Assembly (NCBI RefSeq): GCF_001613045.1
Contig: NZ_BDBP01000036.1
Location: 1 to 64,000, forward strand
Direction: 5' to 3'
DNA: 64,000 nt
DNA from: Nocardia lijiangensis NBRC 108240
Lineage (GTDB): Bacteria; Actinomycetota; Actinomycetes; Mycobacteriales; Mycobacteriaceae
How positions within the stretch are numbered: the first letter of the stretch is position 1; the number at the start of each line of letters is the position of its first letter. The notes beneath the pieces were generated by a model. That model was not told the origin of the DNA. It worked only from the letters and a program-made list of their open reading frames with translations, and did not search any database. The position numbers were made by a program, and so were the translations under genes. Of this stretch, positions 48,995-59,435 are shown one piece after another.

Positions 48995-49621
48995 ATGGCT
49001 GTCATCCACCGCACGACCATGTCCCCGAAAAAGCAGGACCTGCTCGCCGACTGGCTGCCGAGCCGCCCGTGGTATCGCGGCGGGGCGCGACCGCGGCTGG
49101 CGAAAGCAGGCGGGTTCCGGCTCGACGACCCCGCGGGGGAGGTCGGCATCGAGTTCATGGTCGTCACCGACGATTCGGGCGCACGACCGGTGACCTATCA
49201 CGTGCCGCTGACCTACCGCGGCGCCGAGCTGCCCGATGGTGCGCACGCGCTGATCGGCACCTCGGTACACGGTGTGCTCGGCCTGCGCTGGATCTACGAC
49301 GGATCCGGCGACCCGATCGCCGTCGCACAGATCGCCGCGTTGCTGAGCGGGAACGCGCAACCGCAGGCGCAGGCGCAGAGCGACACCCCGGACCACTCCG
49401 TCGTCGTCTCGAACCCCGTATCTGATGCTGTCGCAACGGAATTCGCGGTGATGGACGAAGTCGACGACACAGAGATCACCCTCGTCGGCGGACCGCTTCT
49501 TCGCGTTCATCGGCGGCTCGATCCCGCCGCCGCGCCGCCGGGCATTCCCACCGTCACCGCGCCGTGGCGTGCCGCCGACGGTGCGGAGTCGCGGTCCGTG
49601 CTGCTGTCGGTGCACGGCTGA
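48995..49621 (+). CDS. Maltokinase N-terminal cap-like domain protein
   Basis: The protein has 208 aa with an ATG start. DLLADWLPSRPWYRGGARP, then GGFRLDDPAGEVGIEFMVV, YHVPLTYRGAELPDG, GTSVHGVLGLRWIYDGSGDP match the N-terminal cap lobe of mycobacterial-type maltokinase (Pep2/Mak), which precedes the kinase domain. Here no kinase domain follows. The last 70 residues are a hydrophilic domain ending APWRAADGAESRSVLLSVHG. Stand-alone caps of this type are frequent in Nocardia-like genomes, function unknown. The start is 50 bases after the coiled-coil gene. Confidence 0.75.
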   Translation: MAVIHRTTMSPKKQDLLADWLPSRPWYRGGARPRLAKAGGFRLDDPAGEVGIEFMVVTDDSGARPVTYHVPLTYRGAELPDGAHALIGTSVHGVLGLRWIYDGSGDPIAVAQIAALLSGNAQPQAQAQSDTPDHSVVVSNPVSDAVATEFAVMDEVDDTEITLVGGPLLRVHRRLDPAAAPPGIPTVTAPWRAADGAESRSVLLSVHG

Positions 49622-49690
49622 TCAACGGACCGGCTCCGCAAATCGGGCAAATGACAGGCTAACCTTGTCCACCGGTCATATCATGGAGCT

Positions 49691-50287
49691 ATGCCCGGAA
49701 TCGATGGTGAGGGGCGTGTGGAGTCGCGGGTCCGTGGGGGACGGGAGGCGATTCTGGTCGTGGGTGTCTGCTCCGTCGCCCTCGGCATGCTGATCGCGGT
49801 CTGGCCGGACAAGACCGTACCGATCCTGGAGCTATTGTTCGGCCTGTATCTGCTGACCAACGGAGTGGCGCAGCTGTGGCTCGCGATCGGCGCGCGGTTC
49901 GCGCTACCGCTGCGGACGCTGGTGTTCGTCAGCGGGCTGCTCACGGTGGTGATGGCCGTAATGTGTCTGCGCGGAGGGAATTCGGTGCTGCTGCTCTCCA
50001 TGTGGATCGGGCTGAGCTGGACCATTCGCGGCATCACCCAGGCCACCGTGGCGGCATGGGACGAGCAGCTCTCCGACAGCGGGCGGCACGAAGTGTTCGG
50101 GCTGTTCACGATGCTCGTCGGCATCGTCGTGCTCGTCCTTCCGCTGGAGGAACTGGGCACCCTCGGCGTGATCGTCGGTGGCTGCCTCATGGTGCTCGGC
50201 GGGCTCGAGGTCGCGCTGGCGGGCGTCGGCCGGGGCAGCACGGTCCGGATCCCTGGCGCCACGGGAGTACCTTTGCCGCGCAGTTGA
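49691..50287 (+). CDS. HdeD-type DUF308 membrane protein
   Basis: The protein has 198 aa with six hydrophobic segments in three pairs, as in DUF308/HdeD proteins: AILVVGVCSVALGMLIAVW, then LELLFGLYLLTNGVAQLWLA, LVFVSGLLTVVMAVM, WIGLSWTIRGITQATVA, GLFTMLVGIVVLVLP and IVGGCLMVLGGLEVAL. Cytoplasmic ends are short. HdeD is linked to acid resistance in enterics. Actinobacterial members are uncharacterised. ATG lies after GGAGCT. It is separated by 37 bases from the protease gene and may be co-transcribed. Confidence 0.82.
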   Translation: MPGIDGEGRVESRVRGGREAILVVGVCSVALGMLIAVWPDKTVPILELLFGLYLLTNGVAQLWLAIGARFALPLRTLVFVSGLLTVVMAVMCLRGGNSVLLLSMWIGLSWTIRGITQATVAAWDEQLSDSGRHEVFGLFTMLVGIVVLVLPLEELGTLGVIVGGCLMVLGGLEVALAGVGRGSTVRIPGATGVPLPRS

Positions 50288-50324
50288 ACTGGCGGGTCGT
50301 GCGTGTAACCGGTTCACTGTCTTT

Positions 50325-51779
50325 ATGGCACCCACGGATCAGCGGCGTAGTTCGGCACGGCCACCGGCACCGGGTTCGATGCGGTCACCGGCGGAGCTCA
50401 TCGTCGTCACCCACGGCGCGGCGCGTCCCATCGGACCGATCGCGTTGCGCGACAACGCCGCCGGGCGATCACACCTGGCGGCGTCGCTGCCCGGTGGGGC
50501 GCGGCTGTCCCCGATCTTCGGCCCGGCCGATCGGCTGCCGGGCCGATTGCGCGGCACCGATCAGGAAGCGGTCGCCGCGCAGTACCTGAACTACTTCGCG
50601 GTGCTCGGCGTCGCGGACGACCTAGAATCGGTTGCTGAAGAGTTGCGGGCGCACGATGTGGTGGCCGGCGCGTACGTCAAACCACCGGCGGAACCGCCGC
50701 TCGCGCCGCTGTCGACGGCGGTGCCATCGGCGGCCACCGTGCCACCGGTGACGCCGAATTTCCAAGCCAGGCAGGGATATCTGGACACCGCACCGAACGG
50801 CATCGACGCCCGCTGGGCGTGGACCCGGCCCGGCGGGCGTGGAACGGGTGTACGGGTGATCGACATCGAGGGCGCGTGGCGCTTCACCCACGAGGACCTC
50901 AGCCAGAACCAGGGCGGAGTGATCGGCGGCGAGCCTTCCGCCGACGAAGGCTGGCGCAATCACGGCACCGCGGTCGCGGGCGAGATCAGTGGTGACACCA
51001 ACTCGTTCGGCATCACCGGCATCGCGCCGGAGGCCACGATCCGCGCCGTCTCGGTATTCGGCCCGGGATCGGCGACGGCGATCCGCACCGCGGCCGACGC
51101 GTTGAGCGCGGGCGACATCATCCTCATCGAACTGCACCGGCCCGGACCGCGCCGCAACTACCAGGGCCGCGCGGACCAGCTGGGTTACATCGCGATCGAA
51201 TGGTGGCCCGACGACCTCGCCGCGATCCGCTACGCCACGGCCCGCGGTGTCATCGTGGTGGAGGCGGCGGGCAACGGCGGCGAGGACCTGGACGCCGCGC
51301 TGTACGACACCCGTCCGAGCGGATTCCCGGAGTCGTGGCGCAACCCGTTCCGCGGCGGCGCCGACGATTCCGGCGCGGTGCTGGTGGGCGCGGGCGCACC
51401 GCCGCCCGGCACACACGGCAACGATCACGGTGCGGCGCGGTCGCGGCTCGCGTTCTCCAACTATGGATCCCGCGTCGACACCCAAGGATGGGGTCGCGAG
51501 GTGACCACCACCGGATACGGCGACCTGCAAGGCGGCAGCGACGAAGACTACTGGTACACAGACGAATTCAGCGGCACCTCCAGCGCTTCGCCCATCGTCG
51601 TCGGTGCGGTGGCGTGCTATCTCGGCATCACGGCCACCGGTTTCGGGATGCGCGAGCCCGCGCAGGTGCGCGAACTGCTGCGGGCCACGGGGTCTCCGCA
51701 GACCGATGCCGTAGGCAGGCCCGCCACCCAGCGGATCGGAAATCTGCCCGACATACGCGCCATGGTGGGGGAGCAGTAG
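50325..51779 (+). CDS. S8-family serine peptidase without a signal peptide
   Basis: The protein has 484 aa from the ATG at 50325. A 170-residue N-terminal domain contains LAASLPGGARLSPIFGP and ends near APLSTAVPSAATVPPVTPNF. The subtilase triad follows: Asp in GTGVRVIDIEGAWRFTHED, His in WRNHGTAVAGEISGDT, and Ser in FSGTSSASPIVVGAVACYL, with oxyanion Asn in VVEAAGNGGEDLD. No secretion signal or membrane anchor is visible, unlike mycosins. That suggests a cytosolic protease or an unusual export route. No ribosome site is evident. Confidence 0.85.
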   Translation: MAPTDQRRSSARPPAPGSMRSPAELIVVTHGAARPIGPIALRDNAAGRSHLAASLPGGARLSPIFGPADRLPGRLRGTDQEAVAAQYLNYFAVLGVADDLESVAEELRAHDVVAGAYVKPPAEPPLAPLSTAVPSAATVPPVTPNFQARQGYLDTAPNGIDARWAWTRPGGRGTGVRVIDIEGAWRFTHEDLSQNQGGVIGGEPSADEGWRNHGTAVAGEISGDTNSFGITGIAPEATIRAVSVFGPGSATAIRTAADALSAGDIILIELHRPGPRRNYQGRADQLGYIAIEWWPDDLAAIRYATARGVIVVEAAGNGGEDLDAALYDTRPSGFPESWRNPFRGGADDSGAVLVGAGAPPPGTHGNDHGAARSRLAFSNYGSRVDTQGWGREVTTTGYGDLQGGSDEDYWYTDEFSGTSSASPIVVGAVACYLGITATGFGMREPAQVRELLRATGSPQTDAVGRPATQRIGNLPDIRAMVGEQ

Positions 51780-52353
51780 TTCGTCGTCGGCCGTGGTGTT
51801 GCCCCGCGAGATTCGCTCGCACCATGCGCGCCGCTCTCGGGCGCGGTTCAGAAGACAGGCTGTCCTTTCCGCTGGCGCGCGTCCGCTCTTGTTGCGAGTG
51901 TGCGCGCCCCGGAGGACGTCGCGGGTGTGTCGATGCAGCCTTCCGTCGACAGTTGCACCACTCGAACAGCGAATACCGCACTGGAACAACGGGTCTGGGT
52001 AAGGCGCCGCCGATAGGTGAACCGCGGCACAACATTCGATGGCATACAACCGATACCCGATTGAACTCTGCACGTTTGCCGCCGCCCCGGCGAGACCTCT
52101 CCCGTGGTGTCGCAGCGCCGGACGCTGGAGCGCCCTCCACGCCGCAGAACACGTGCTGACCTGCGTCGAAGTCGTCTGTAGCCAGCCGACAGCGTGCCGC
52201 CGAAATGCGTTCACCCGCAGTCGAATCGCCCGTGTCGGCGGGTTTGCGCGGAGTGTCGGACCGACGCAAATGCCGGTATCGTTTCGGCGCGCGCGGACAG
52301 GTGCCCGAATGCCGTCGCGAGATCCGACCGAGCTGTGACATCGAGGAGAACTG
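51780..52353. other. 574-bp intergenic stretch, no recognisable gene
   Basis: I see no family resemblance on either strand. Open frames here (for example a 99-codon frame from 52039) have unnatural residue composition. The end of the region contains a GAGGAG site (52343-52348) for the gene at 52354, and CCGGTATCG near 52272 may be part of its promoter. Confidence 0.5.
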
Positions 52354-53739
52354 GTGGCTATCGACACTGTCCGCGAAGAACAGGCGATCCGCCGGTTGAC
52401 CGACAGCCTGGTCGAGAGCTATACCGAAACCCACTCCGCCGAGCAGATCGAGACCGCGATCGGCTCCGCCCGCCAGCGCTTCAACGGCCGCCCGGTGCGG
52501 GAATTCGTGCCGATCTTCATCGAGCGGATTGTGCGCAAGGAACTGCAGCCCGAACCTGCCGACACCCCGGCCGAACGCGTCGTCACCGTTTCGGCGACCG
52601 CGGACGGCCCGCGCGTGGACCTCACCACAAGGCTGCGGCAGTCCCCGCTGAACAACAAGCGGTCGCTCGCACTGCTCGGCGGCGCCGCGGCCGTGGTGGC
52701 GTTGCTGGTCGTCGCACTGGTGGCGCGGCAGCCCGATCCCGCGCCGGCGGCGGCTCCCGATGCCGGGCTCACCACCGTGCGCGGCGTCGTCGGGTCGGAG
52801 AAGATGGCGTTCTTCGAGGACCCGCGTGTCGTCGCGGCGCTCGCCCGGCACGGTCTGAAGGCCGAGGTCGAGCCCGCCGGTTCCCGCCAGATCGCCTCGA
52901 TCGACCTGGCGAACCACAGCTTCGCGTTCCCGTCCAGCGCGCCCGCGGCCGAGCGGATCCAGCGCGCCCGCAACGTCGCCACCAAGTACACGCCGTTCGC
53001 CTCGCCGATGGCGATCGCCACCTTCCGCCCGATCGCCGACCTGCTGACCGCGGCGGGCGTGGTGCGGCCCGGTCCTGTCCCAACCTTCGATGTGGCCCGC
53101 TACCTCGAACTGGTCAGCCGCAATACCGAGTGGGCGCACCTGCCGGACAACACCACCTACCCGGTGCGCAAGAACATCCTGGTCTCCACCACCGACCCGC
53201 GCACTTCGAATTCCGCCGCGATGTACCTGGCCATCGCCGGGTTCGTCGCGAACGACAACGCGGTCGTGCAGGGCGCGGAGGCCGAGCAGCGGGTGCTGCC
53301 GATCGTCTCGCGGCTGTTCACCGGCCAGGGGTACGCGGAGAACTCGAGCGCGGGCCCGTTCCAGGAGTACCTCGCCGCGGGGATGGGCCCGACGCCGCTG
53401 GTGATGATCTACGAAGCCCAGTTCGTCGAGGCCGCGGTGCAGGGGCAGCTGAAGCCGGACATGGTGCTGACGTACCCGTCGCCGACCGTCCTGTCCACCC
53501 ACACGCTGGTGCCGCTGGACGAGTCCGGCGACCGGTTGGGCCGCCTGCTGTCCACCGATGCCGAACTGCAGCGACTGGCGGCCGAGCACGGTTTCCGCAC
53601 CGGCGACGCGGCGCAGTTCGCCCGGGTCAGCGCGGAGAACAAGGTGCCGGTGCCCGCCGAATTGATCGACGTCGTGGACACGCCGACCTTCGAGACCTCG
53701 GAGCGTCTGCTCGACGGGGTCACCCATTCTTTCAACTGA
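52354..53739 (+). CDS. Three-helix-bundle/transmembrane/solute-binding fusion protein
   Basis: The protein has 461 aa from a GTG with GAGGAG upstream. Residues 5-65 (EQAIRRLTDSLVESYTETHS, then ARQRFNGRPVREFVPIFIER) form the three-helix bundle dimerisation domain described in actinobacterial proteins. One membrane span, LALLGGAAAVVALLVVALVA, lies near 108-127. The remaining 330 residues resemble a type 2 periplasmic-binding fold (VRGVVGSEKMAFFEDPRVVA, then YAENSSAGPFQEYLAAG, ALLMVIYEAQF-like VMIYEAQFVEAA). It is therefore a type II membrane protein: cytoplasmic dimeriser, external ligand binder. It could be a sensor or receptor. Partners are not adjacent. Confidence 0.75.
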   Translation: MAIDTVREEQAIRRLTDSLVESYTETHSAEQIETAIGSARQRFNGRPVREFVPIFIERIVRKELQPEPADTPAERVVTVSATADGPRVDLTTRLRQSPLNNKRSLALLGGAAAVVALLVVALVARQPDPAPAAAPDAGLTTVRGVVGSEKMAFFEDPRVVAALARHGLKAEVEPAGSRQIASIDLANHSFAFPSSAPAAERIQRARNVATKYTPFASPMAIATFRPIADLLTAAGVVRPGPVPTFDVARYLELVSRNTEWAHLPDNTTYPVRKNILVSTTDPRTSNSAAMYLAIAGFVANDNAVVQGAEAEQRVLPIVSRLFTGQGYAENSSAGPFQEYLAAGMGPTPLVMIYEAQFVEAAVQGQLKPDMVLTYPSPTVLSTHTLVPLDESGDRLGRLLSTDAELQRLAAEHGFRTGDAAQFARVSAENKVPVPAELIDVVDTPTFETSERLLDGVTHSFN

Positions 53740-53935
53740 GAATGTTGCGTTCGGGAGCGTCGCGACGATCATTAAGTTGTAAACGGAAGTGTGACCGAGG
53801 GCCCGAGCGCCTTGTGCGCACGGATCGGCCCTGGTGAGTAGCCGGAACGTGGGGAATCGAGTAGCCCGGCACTCGTGGCCGTGACCGGGTTTGGTGCCAC
53901 TCTCCCAGTAGAGGTTGGAGAGAGAGGAGCCCCCC

Positions 53936-54688
53936 ATGTTCGGGATCCATACCCACGCGCTCGAGCGTTCGGGCGCCATGGCGGGCACGACCGGGACGCA
54001 CGCCATGCTGGTGTTCGGCACCGGCGTCGACTGCTACTTGTCGCATATGCCGACGTTCGAGGCGCCCCACAACTACCAGGCGCTGCTCGCGGTCGACCTG
54101 GACGAGCACGGTCGGCGCGCGCTGGGCGCCGACCGCAGGATCGGGTACGAGGGGTTCCACACCTTCGAACCCGACTTCTTCCCGCTCGCCGAGCTCGATC
54201 CGCGCGGCGAACATCCACGCACCGAGCTGCGCGGCACCCTGTTCCGCGGCCACTTGGAGCGCGGCGGCCCGATCATCGCCCGCGATGTCGTGGCCACCGT
54301 CCGCAGCGTCGTGTACTTCGCCGAACTCCAGCCCGGCGGCGAAGAACTGCTCACGCACCTGTGCTTCGGGCGGCCGGGTCGGCTGTATCTGGCGCACCGC
54401 ATCACGCGGCGGCCCAGCTTCGATCAGATCGTGGCCGCGCGCCTGATCCCCGGCACCGTCACCGACATGCTCGGCAATCCGCTGCCCGACGACGTGCGCG
54501 AGCTGGGTTTCGACACCGCGCAGCCGATCATCCTCGGCCAGCGCGAGTTCTACGGTCAGCGCCTGCGGACCGGGGAGATCGCGGTGGCGGCGTTCCGCGC
54601 GACCCCATCCGTCGGCGGTGCGCAGGGGTTCCTCGCCGAAATCGCGGTCGAACGTCAGATCTACTTGGAAGTCGCGGATCTCGGCTGA
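53936..54688 (+). CDS. Conserved-looking protein of unknown function
   Basis: The protein has 250 aa from the ATG at 53936, preceded by AGAGGAG. It appears to be a soluble beta-rich protein: TGTHAMLVFGTGVDCYLSHM at the start, then NYQALLAVDLDEHGRRALG, GFHTFEPDFFPLAEL, VYFAELQPGGEELLTHLCF and EIAVAAFRATPSVGG. No signal peptide or metal motif stands out, although CYLSHMPTF and HNYQ histidines recall a metal-binding site. I do not recognise the family. It stands alone: the neighbours are a binding-protein fusion and a DUF418 protein, both on the same strand but 196 and 122 bases away. Confidence 0.55.
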   Translation: MFGIHTHALERSGAMAGTTGTHAMLVFGTGVDCYLSHMPTFEAPHNYQALLAVDLDEHGRRALGADRRIGYEGFHTFEPDFFPLAELDPRGEHPRTELRGTLFRGHLERGGPIIARDVVATVRSVVYFAELQPGGEELLTHLCFGRPGRLYLAHRITRRPSFDQIVAARLIPGTVTDMLGNPLPDDVRELGFDTAQPIILGQREFYGQRLRTGEIAVAAFRATPSVGGAQGFLAEIAVERQIYLEVADLG

Positions 54689-54810
54689 CCCCCACGCGAT
54701 TCGCCTGGAGTCAATACACCGGAGGTCGCGGCACGCTCTGATTTCGGTTCGTGCGCGAATCGCCCCGACGGCTGACGCGCCCCGGTCGCGGGGGCGGTTA
54801 ACGTCGAATC

Positions 54811-56040
54811 ATGTCCGGTGCCACCGAATCCGTGCTGCCCGCCGCGACCATCGGACGGCGGATCGCGGAAGTCGACATCCTGCGCGGTTTCGCGCTGTTC
54901 GGGATTCTGATCACCAATGTCACAGTCGCGACGGTGCTGTGGTCGTTCGACGGCACCAGGGACGCCCCGCGGCCGCACTATCAGGGCACCGTCGACCAGA
55001 TCGTCACCGGCATTGTGGACGCGCTGTTCTCCGGACGCTTCTACCTGCTGTTCGCGTTCCTGTTCGGCTACTCGTTCACCCTGCAGATCGCGGCGGCGCA
55101 GCGGGCGGGGGCGTCGGCGAACGCGCGGCTGTTGCGGCGCTGCGCGGCGTTGATGGCGATCGGGCTCGCGCACGTCTTCCTGCTCTGGATCGGCGACATC
55201 CTGACCCTGTACGCGCTGCTGTGCCTGATCCTGATCTTGTTGCGGAAGCTGCGGCCGCGCACGGCGCTGATCACCGGGGCGGTGCTGTACGTGCTGTGGT
55301 GTCTGTGGGCGTTCGTGCCCGGACCCGCGGGCGGCGGCGACGTGTACCAGGAGCTGGGCAGACTCATCGACCTGCCCGCGTTGCGCGAGGGCTACACCGG
55401 CAGTTTCACCGACACCGTCGACGTGCAGCTGTCGCTTGCGCCCGCCTTCCTGCTGCTCACCTGGGTCGCCCAAGGGGTGACCAGTCTCGGTCTGTTCCTG
55501 ATCGGCATGGCGGCAGGCAAACACGGCCTGTTCGAGGACGGCGAGACGCTGGATCGATGGGCGCCGCGCGTGCTGGCGATCGGGCTGTGCCTCGGGCTGC
55601 CGATTTCGATGGTGACGTTCGCGAACTCGGTCGGCTGGTTGAACGCGCCGTGGTGGTGGGTCGGTGTGCAGGAGTTGGTGAACCCGGTGATGACCTTCGC
55701 CTACATCGCGGGCATCGTGCTGCTCGCCCGCGCGCCGCGCACGGCTCCCGCGATTGCCCGGCTCGCGCCCGCGGGCCGGATGGCGGCCTCGAACTACATC
55801 GGGCAGTCGATCGTGATGATGGTGCTCTACACCGGCTATGGATTCGCGCTCGCCGACAAGGTGCCACCCGCCGGGGTGATCGGGCTGGCGCTGCTCACCT
55901 ACATGGCGCAACTCGCGCTCAGCGCGTGGTGGTTGCGCGACCACCGATACGGGCCGGTGGAATGGCTACTGCGGGCGGCCACCTACCTGCGTGTCCCGGC
56001 GTGGCGTAATTCGGATCACGTCCGCGCGAAAAGGGATTGA
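54811..56040 (+). CDS. DUF418-family membrane protein
   Basis: The protein has 409 aa with about nine or ten membrane spans. The family opening, RIAEVDILRGFALFGILITN, is present. LFAFLFGYSFTLQIAAAQ and the C-terminal AASNYIGQSIVMMVLYTGYG and LSAWWLRDHRYGPVEWLLR segments match DUF418 (YeiB-like) proteins, which are related to acyltransferase-type membrane enzymes of unknown substrate. Its stop codon overlaps a -35-like TTGACG element of the next transcription unit. Confidence 0.85.
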   Translation: MSGATESVLPAATIGRRIAEVDILRGFALFGILITNVTVATVLWSFDGTRDAPRPHYQGTVDQIVTGIVDALFSGRFYLLFAFLFGYSFTLQIAAAQRAGASANARLLRRCAALMAIGLAHVFLLWIGDILTLYALLCLILILLRKLRPRTALITGAVLYVLWCLWAFVPGPAGGGDVYQELGRLIDLPALREGYTGSFTDTVDVQLSLAPAFLLLTWVAQGVTSLGLFLIGMAAGKHGLFEDGETLDRWAPRVLAIGLCLGLPISMVTFANSVGWLNAPWWWVGVQELVNPVMTFAYIAGIVLLARAPRTAPAIARLAPAGRMAASNYIGQSIVMMVLYTGYGFALADKVPPAGVIGLALLTYMAQLALSAWWLRDHRYGPVEWLLRAATYLRVPAWRNSDHVRAKRD

Positions 56041-56066
56041 CGCCAGCGGGATTGGGCCGCTAATTT
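56037..56066 (+). promoter_or_regulatory. Promoter for the ABC-F leader transcript
   Basis: TTGACG (56037-56042) and TAATTT (56061-56066) are separated by 18 bases, a good sigma-70-type promoter. The sequence just upstream of the -35 is GCGAAAAGGGA, so an A-rich patch as described for WhiB7-controlled promoters is possible but imperfect. The predicted start of transcription near 56073 puts the leader frame at 56077 almost at the mRNA 5' end. Confidence 0.55.
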
Positions 56067-56076
56067 TGCAGGCCTC

Positions 56077-56103
56077 ATGGGTTTGATCTTCCTGTTCTTG
56101 TGA
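56077..56103 (+). CDS. Predicted leader peptide MGLIFLFL upstream of the ABC-F gene
   Basis: Eight codons, ATG to TGA, encode MGLIFLFL in the 159-base leader. The hydrophobic sequence resembles short regulatory peptides upstream of macrolide-resistance genes; from memory the msr(D) leader is MYLIFM, sharing LIF. The stop codon is followed at once by hairpins (ACGCG-TC-GAGC/GCTC-CGCGT at 56113-56135; CCCGCAC at 56144-56150 with GTGCGGG at 56182-56188; CGGCC/GGCCG at 56201-56214 beside the ribosome site). Ribosome stalling on this peptide could shift the fold to allow expression. Confidence 0.5.
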   Translation: MGLIFLFL

Positions 56104-56231
56104 TCGCGCCGCACGCGTCGAGCCTCGCTCCGCGTCGGTAATCCCCGCACCTCCACACCGTTTTCGCGGTTGCGCCGTTGTGTGCGGGTTCCCATCGATC
56201 CGGCCCATCGGCCGAGAACAGGAGGTCGCCC

Positions 56232-57860
<1,629 letters not shown>

Positions 57861-57865
57861 CGATT

Positions 57866-57898
57866 CCGCGCCGCACGGATACGTTCCGTGTGGCGCGG
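57866..57898 (+). terminator. Hairpin terminator of the ABC-F gene
   Basis: CCGCGCCGCACGG (57866-57878) and CCGTGTGGCGCGG (57886-57898) form a 13-base stem with one mismatch and a 7-base loop, five bases after the stop codon. There is no T-run, consistent with other terminators here. Confidence 0.75.
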
Positions 57899-58045
57899 AA
57901 CCGTTTCTCGGTGGTTCCGCGCTCACTGCAAGACGGTGTCGATCAGCGCCTCGATCTAGCCGGGTTCGGTTGTGCCGCCGTGGATCACGATGTGGAACCG
58001 CAGGACGCCGCCGTCACGGCGGAACGTTCCGCCTGCGCTGTGGCA

Positions 58046-58430
58046 TCAGGTGTTGGGGTCGGGTGCCGACCGGACGATGATGCCGTGCAGGACAACATCG
58101 AGAAGGCGGTCCGCGGCCGGGTCGGAGGCACCGGACTGATCGCTGGTCCAGGCGATCGCACTGGCGATCTTGACGATGTCGTCGGTGGTGGCGTCGGGGT
58201 GCGCACGTCCGGCCTGTTGGGCGCGGGTCAGCAAGGTGTCGGCGGCGGCCATCGCTGCGGCGCAGTGCGGCGCCAATGGGCTGTCGGGCGACTCGAGGGC
58301 CCGCACGATCTCTCGGAAAGCCCTCGGACGCGGCGGATGTGCAACACCAGCGCGGCAACCCAGTGCCGCAGATCCGCAGCCGGATCGGGACCGGCGTTCA
58401 GGCCTGCAAGCGCTTCCAGCCGAACTGTTC
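58046..58430 (-). pseudogene. Frameshifted C-terminal remnant of a TetR regulator
   Basis: The minus strand reads RLEALAGLNAGPDPAADLRH and WVAALVLHIRRVRGL in one frame, then continues in another as REIVRALESPDSPLAPHCAA, TLLTRAQQAGRAHPDATTDD and ADRLLDVVLHGI before a normal stop. The switch is near 58315-58322. No DNA-binding domain precedes it. Between 57934 and 58020 a second scrap (HIVIHGGTTEPG, stop, IEALIDTVLQ) may come from another TetR C-terminus. The gap 57899-58579 thus holds only decayed regulator sequence. Confidence 0.6.
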
Positions 58431-58579
58431 ACCATCCCGGTGCAGCAGTGGAAGCTCCTGGCCACTCTGGGAGGCGGCCGATGAACGAGACGATCCACTG
58501 GCGGGCCTGAACACGGCCATGGCCACGTCTTCCCCCCAGCCTGCTGACCGCGACAACACCCGCACGCCCGAGAAGTGAT

Positions 58580-59435
58580 TCAGGACCGCGGTGCAGACAG
58601 GAGGTCGAGAAGCAAGTCGGCGAATTCGACCGGTGCATCGGTGAAACCGCTGTGACCACCGGGAAATTCGGTGACCTCTATGCCGAGCTCGGCGGCCAGG
58701 GCGTAGGCGGGGCGGGCGGGCAGGTGGTCGAAGGTGTCGCGGCCCGCGCCTATCACGAGGCAGTCGGTGTGTGGGCGCAGGGCGGTGAGGTCGGGGTGAT
58801 GCGAAGTGAACTGGCGCAGTTCGTGTTCCATCATCAGCAGGGCATTGGCCATCAGGCGGGCGAGCATCGCGGCCGTGCGCGGTGGGACGGAATCGGGAGC
58901 CGGGAGCGGTTTCAGGGTTCCGCCGATGCCCTCCAGGAAGCGGGCGGAAGCGGCGGCCGGACGGTCGGTGCGGAACAGCCGATGCACTTCGGCGACGAAT
59001 GCGCGTTGCTCGGCCGCATCGGGCAGTAGTTCGAAGAGCGGGGGCTCGTGCGCGATGACGCGGGAGATCCGCTCTGGATGCCGGGCGAGCAGGTCCAGCG
59101 CCACGATCGCACCACCGCTCCCGCCGAAGATCGACGCGAATTCACCTGCGGGCGTGAGGTGTTCGAGCAGACGAAAGGGCGTCGTCGGCCTGCACGTCGA
59201 CGCGCTGGTCGACCGGGGTAGGGGAGTCGAGAGTGCTGTGGGAGTAGCCGCGCGGGTCGATCGCGACGACGGTGTAGTGCTCGGCGAGGGTGTCGGCGAT
59301 CGGGTCGAAGATCACGGCGTCGCCACCGCTGCCCGGCAGGAGCAGCAGGATCGGGCCGCGACCGCGGGTCTCGTAGTGCAGCGTCGCACCGGGCACGCGC
59401 AGGGTCGCGGCGGCGGGCTGGGTTCGGGTGCTCAT
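58580..59435 (-). pseudogene. Alpha/beta hydrolase disrupted by one frameshift
   Basis: The first 80 codons read ATLHYETRGRGPILLLLPGS and VVAIDPRGYSHSTLDS. After GTGCAGGCCGACGACGC the frame shifts. In the other frame RLLEHLTPAGEFASIFGGSG, then GAIVALDLLARHPERISRVI, DTFDHLPARPAYALAAEL and FPGGHSGFTDAPVEF complete the enzyme, including nucleophile SIFGGSGGA and histidine GGHSG. One base too many in AAAGGG at 59174-59179 explains it. Apart from that base the gene is intact (about 284 codons). It is either freshly dead, phase-variable or an assembly error. The ATG overlaps the TetR stop by four bases. Confidence 0.75.
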
